Part shown: positions 60,955-64,000 of the stretch, in pieces
How positions within the stretch are numbered: the first letter of the stretch is position 1
Layout of the letters: each line of letters opens with the position of its first letter
NCBI GenBank assembly: GCA_959347315.1
Contig: OY365816.1
Span: forward strand, 28,026,267-28,090,266
Origin: Bimastos eiseni
Taxonomy: Eukaryota; Annelida; Clitellata; Crassiclitellata; Lumbricidae
Direction of reading: 5' to 3'
DNA: 64,000 nt
Notes under the pieces: generated by a model
Databases searched by the model: none
The model's input: only the letters and a program-made list of their open reading frames with translations
Told to the model about the DNA's origin: nothing
Made by a program: the position numbers and the translations under genes

Positions 60955-61200
60955 ATGTAGGATGTACTGGTTATATTTAGTTGAAGAAACCATTTTTTTC
61001 GTTGTTAGTGTTTATATTTAGTTGGGAAAATCATTTTTGGTTGTTACTGATTATAGTTAGTTGAAGAAACCATTGTTCTCGTTGTTACATTTATATTTAG
61101 TTGAAGGAACAATTGTTATCATTGCAACTGGCTATATCTGAAGGAATCATTGTTATCATTGTTCCTAATGACAGTTAGCCGAAGGAACCCTTGTCATCCT
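60955..61200. repeat. degenerate ~55-bp tandem repeat
   Basis: 'tatatttagttgaagaaacc' then 'attgttctcgttgttac' recurs five times with increasing divergence to the right. Confidence 0.7.
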
Positions 61201-61374
61201 AGAGCATACAATTTGTACCGCAAGCACTGTTAATCTTGAGCAGATAAAGGGTTTAAGACTTACGACTGCTACTCTTAGTATTGAGCACAAAAGAAGGGGT
61301 AGCTTTGCTTTCCGATAACAGATGTACAATTGTACATACACCAGTTACACTGACATTAGGATATGCTGCTGCCG

Positions 61375-61412
61375 ATGATGATAATGATGATGACGATGAT
61401 AATGATGAGACA
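61375..61412. repeat. (GATGAT)n microsatellite
   Basis: gatgatgataatgatgatgacgatgat. Confidence 0.85.
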
Positions 61413-61594
61413 GCGTTGGTTTAAGATTGACGGTCATCGTTTCCTAGTAATTCGTCCCGTCATTCGGAACGGCACAGTCTGTTATTTCGGGCAATCCAAT
61501 TAGCGAGCATCACACGGCCGCCTGCAAATCAACCGGAATATAGGCTCCCTCAGTCTAGCACGGATGCCAACCTCCGGCACTTCCTCCGCCCCTG

Positions 61595-61716
61595 CCACCC
61601 GCCGCTCTCTCTCTCTCCCTCCCTACCCCTGCGTGTCTGTCTCTCATTGTTTTTCCCTGTCCCACTTTCCCTCATTAATCCTCCTCGCCTCTCTTACTCT
61701 CGTTCCTACTCCTTCA

Positions 61717-61763
<47 letters not shown>

Positions 61764-61790
61764 CTTCTCCTTATCCCTTTCTCCCTCATT
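61595..61790. repeat. (CT)n and pyrimidine-rich tract
   Basis: A perfect ctctct run at 61722-61759 lies within a longer pyrimidine-rich tract that continues to about 61930. Confidence 0.9.
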
Positions 61791-62724
61791 ACAACAACCC
61801 TTACCACTCTTACTCTGGCTACTCCTCCATGTTTCCCTCTGCCCTCCATCTCCCCCCTCCTTTCCTCTCTCCCACTCGTTCCTCCTCCATGTCGCTTTCT
61901 CCCTCGCCATTTTTCCTTTCTGTCCCCTCCGTTCATCTAAACGAAGATGAATCGCCTCAGCGTCTGCAACAATCACAGCTCTAACGTTCCGATAGGTTTG
62001 ACGAAGGAGACAGGCAATTAAAGAACAGCTGTCAAGATTACTCATAATAATTACGTCGCAATAACAGAGCAAAACAAATTAAAGATATTGGTATAATAAA
62101 TTATAGGCAAGTCATAGGTCAAAAATGAGGATTCAGCCTCATTCTGAGAAGCTGTATACTAAATTACCAGAGGCACAATATAGGTCAAGGAATCTATATT
62201 TAGAGGAATGGCGGATATTCGTAGAAAAATTCTTATCCGTTTAGGCACTATATATCCGTACAACCAAGAACGCAACGCGATACCAGAGCTGCAATGTGGT
62301 ATGAAATCCGCTGGGACGCAGGCAGTCAATATTGGCAAAATATTACGCATGTATGAAAATACAGAGGAGAATTTAGAAAGCCGCCTAATAAGCCAAGCGT
62401 GGAACGCGATCTAGTAACCTCAAGGGTAAGGCCAACAAGCAAGGAACAATAGCGGTCAATTCGACCAGTAACGAAGGCGTGAACGAGGACCACGTTTGTG
62501 TCGTGGGTGAGTGAGCTAAAGACCGCCCGAAGTTGGTGATTACAGCACAACTCCGAACAACTATGTTCACATGTAGAAAGAAAACCGGCTCCGGTGTGAA
62601 TACGACAAAGCAAGACCCGTTAATTATTGCCTGATAAAATAATCAGGACCATTTGAGTAATAGTGGGGCAAAGTCTCCAGCGTTTAACGACATACTATGG
62701 CTCCCATACAAGCAGGGCCGCTGG

Positions 62725-62780
62725 CATCGCCCTCATACTTTCTTCATGCTTGGGACTGGCACTACGAGAGTATGCGCAGC
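62725..62780 (-). repeat. CCAGTCCCAAG dispersed repeat, minus strand
   Basis: 'catcgccctcatactttctt' then 'catgcttgggactggcacta'. Confidence 0.65.
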
Positions 62781-63759
62781 AACGATTAATTTGCGCAGGG
62801 CTTAAAAGGTCAAGTTACGCCATTTTCCTGGTTTGACACAGATTTATAAATAACTTAATAATAATAATATAATAAATAAATATCGTACATCGTTTAGGAG
62901 AGCGAACTTGACACCTGATGGCGGATGACTTTAACCTGCTCCCTTCTGAGGATAGCCTTGGTTTGGGTCTCCATGTAGAGTTCGCTGGTACTTTTACCAC
63001 GCGCGGTTTTATCCCACGGATGCTATTAAAGTGACTAAATACCAAATGCTTACGCTCTCTTTATTTTCTCACACTCCGAGCACGTTTGCTCTGTAATTGC
63101 GCATTATGCTTGTTTAGTACATTCTTTGATTGTTCATAATCATATGAAGTTCCCGCAGCGTTCTGAAAGCTGTTCAATAAAGTATATACTTACCTGCATC
63201 ATACCAGATGCACCACCCAAAGCGCAGCCGACAGCCGTATCGCGCAGTGAACCGACCGCGCTATTGTTATCACAAATATCGTCAATCACTTACTAAAGTA
63301 GTTAAACTGCGAAACGACATGACCAGATCTCGTTACAAATCGACTAAATTAAGCTATCGTGTGTGACAGTCGTTTATTTGCGAGCTACAATCCCGACAAA
63401 TTGCTTCACAGTCTGCGGGTCAACTTTGAAAAACGATTCACGCCGGAAGCCAAGGACGAGATATCATCGAACCTTCAAACGTTCAAAGGATACCACCATC
63501 TATCGGTCGTTATTTTAGGCTCATTGCCTCACTATCAATCGAAATCTTAAGATATCTACTGTAACATATTCCCCAAAAGCGTAGTCGTGGCCTATTCATT
63601 GGCACTATAAATAAAAACAAATTCTATAGAGTCAAAACCAGTTCCATGTCAAGATACTGTATGACAGCTAAGGCCAGGCTCGCTCACAATCAGGCGAATA
63701 AGGCGGAAGGTGTTTAGAATATTGAAGCGGCTACGGAGGAAATGGAAATAAGGAGGGCT

Positions 63760-63890
63760 TGGATACCTCTGCGAAAAGCAGTGCTTTCGGTTTTGAGCGA
63801 AATACCTGTGAGGAAATCGCAAGAGGTGCGGTTTAGTGAGTTTGTAAGATGGATCGGAAGTTTGCCTATCTGGCTGGAGTTTGTTACAAA
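63760..63890 (+). repeat. dispersed repeat shared with 45340-45480
   Basis: See 45340; homology runs for about 60 bases with moderate divergence. Confidence 0.5.
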
Positions 63891-64000
63891 GAGGCGGGAC
63901 AGCAATGGCTATGGAGCGATCTGCAAACTTATTAAGTGATAAGATCACGAAATGACGGAGCAGTGTGAGGGTGGAAGAGGAACGGGTTGAACGAAGTGGT

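Larger units (their letters stand above)
58041..64000 (-). other. presumed upstream intron of HS6ST; no exon recognised
   Basis: HS6ST genes usually encode the PAPS-binding half in a large upstream exon. None was found up to 64000, so the intron exceeds 5.9 kb or another gene lies between. Contents are microsatellites, retroelement 3' ends and degenerate repeats listed here. Confidence 0.5.

Noticed and set aside
63187..63290. U1 snRNA gene
   Set aside because: Only the first 11 bases match; the following stem-loop sequences do not.

Overview
The window is nuclear DNA from a non-vertebrate animal, most likely marine. Three gene loci are recognisable. All are on the minus strand, carry spliceosomal introns with conserved animal protein domains, and sit in AT-rich, repeat-dense sequence. 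I cannot fix the phylum. The palindrome TAGGCCTA is strongly over-represented, and the transposon content (DD37D mariners, an RLE-type retrotransposon with a GKRPDG endonuclease, LINE/SINE pairs) fits an aquatic invertebrate. A 200-base run of N shows that this is an assembled scaffold.

Layout, left to right. (1) 604-9181: a complete Rab6 GTPase gene on the minus strand, assembled here from 8 coding exons with consistent phases into 207 codons ending in Cys-Ser-Cys. Its introns hold three tRNA-type SINEs, a LINE 3' tail and a truncated RLE retrotransposon. (2) 9182-12363: intergenic, with a CRE-like site in the Rab6 promoter side and a degenerate satellite split by a SINE. (3) 12364-33336: the 3' part (8 exons, 1,586 codons) of a FARP/FRMD7-like FERM-domain gene, minus strand. 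Seven short FERM exons are followed by one giant 3.9-kb last exon encoding a disordered tail. One FERM intron begins with GC instead of GT and carries a nearly full-coding RLE non-LTR retrotransposon set inside a (TTA)n array. Another intron carries a 1.25-kb minisatellite with a 437-bp higher-order period and an almost intact mariner whose two reading frames meet at a TTTAAAC slippery heptamer. (4) 33337-57402: 24 kb without a recognisable host gene, with a second long-TIR mariner, a decayed LINE reverse transcriptase, the assembly gap and many satellites. (5) 57403-58040: the last exon of a heparan-sulfate 6-O-sulfotransferase gene on the minus strand; the rest of that gene lies to the right or outside. 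(6) 58041-64000: its presumed upstream intron and microsatellites.

No functional link between the three host genes is implied beyond all belonging to the secretory/cell-cortex toolkit (Golgi trafficking, cortical FERM scaffold, Golgi sulfotransferase). The strongest second-look items are the RLE retrotransposon family found twice inside (TAA)n arrays with a short hairpin just before the tail, the possible -1 frameshift mariner, the GC-AG intron, the 437-bp higher-order repeat, and a LINE/SINE set sharing the 3' end GGGGCGCTATATAAA at about a dozen sites.
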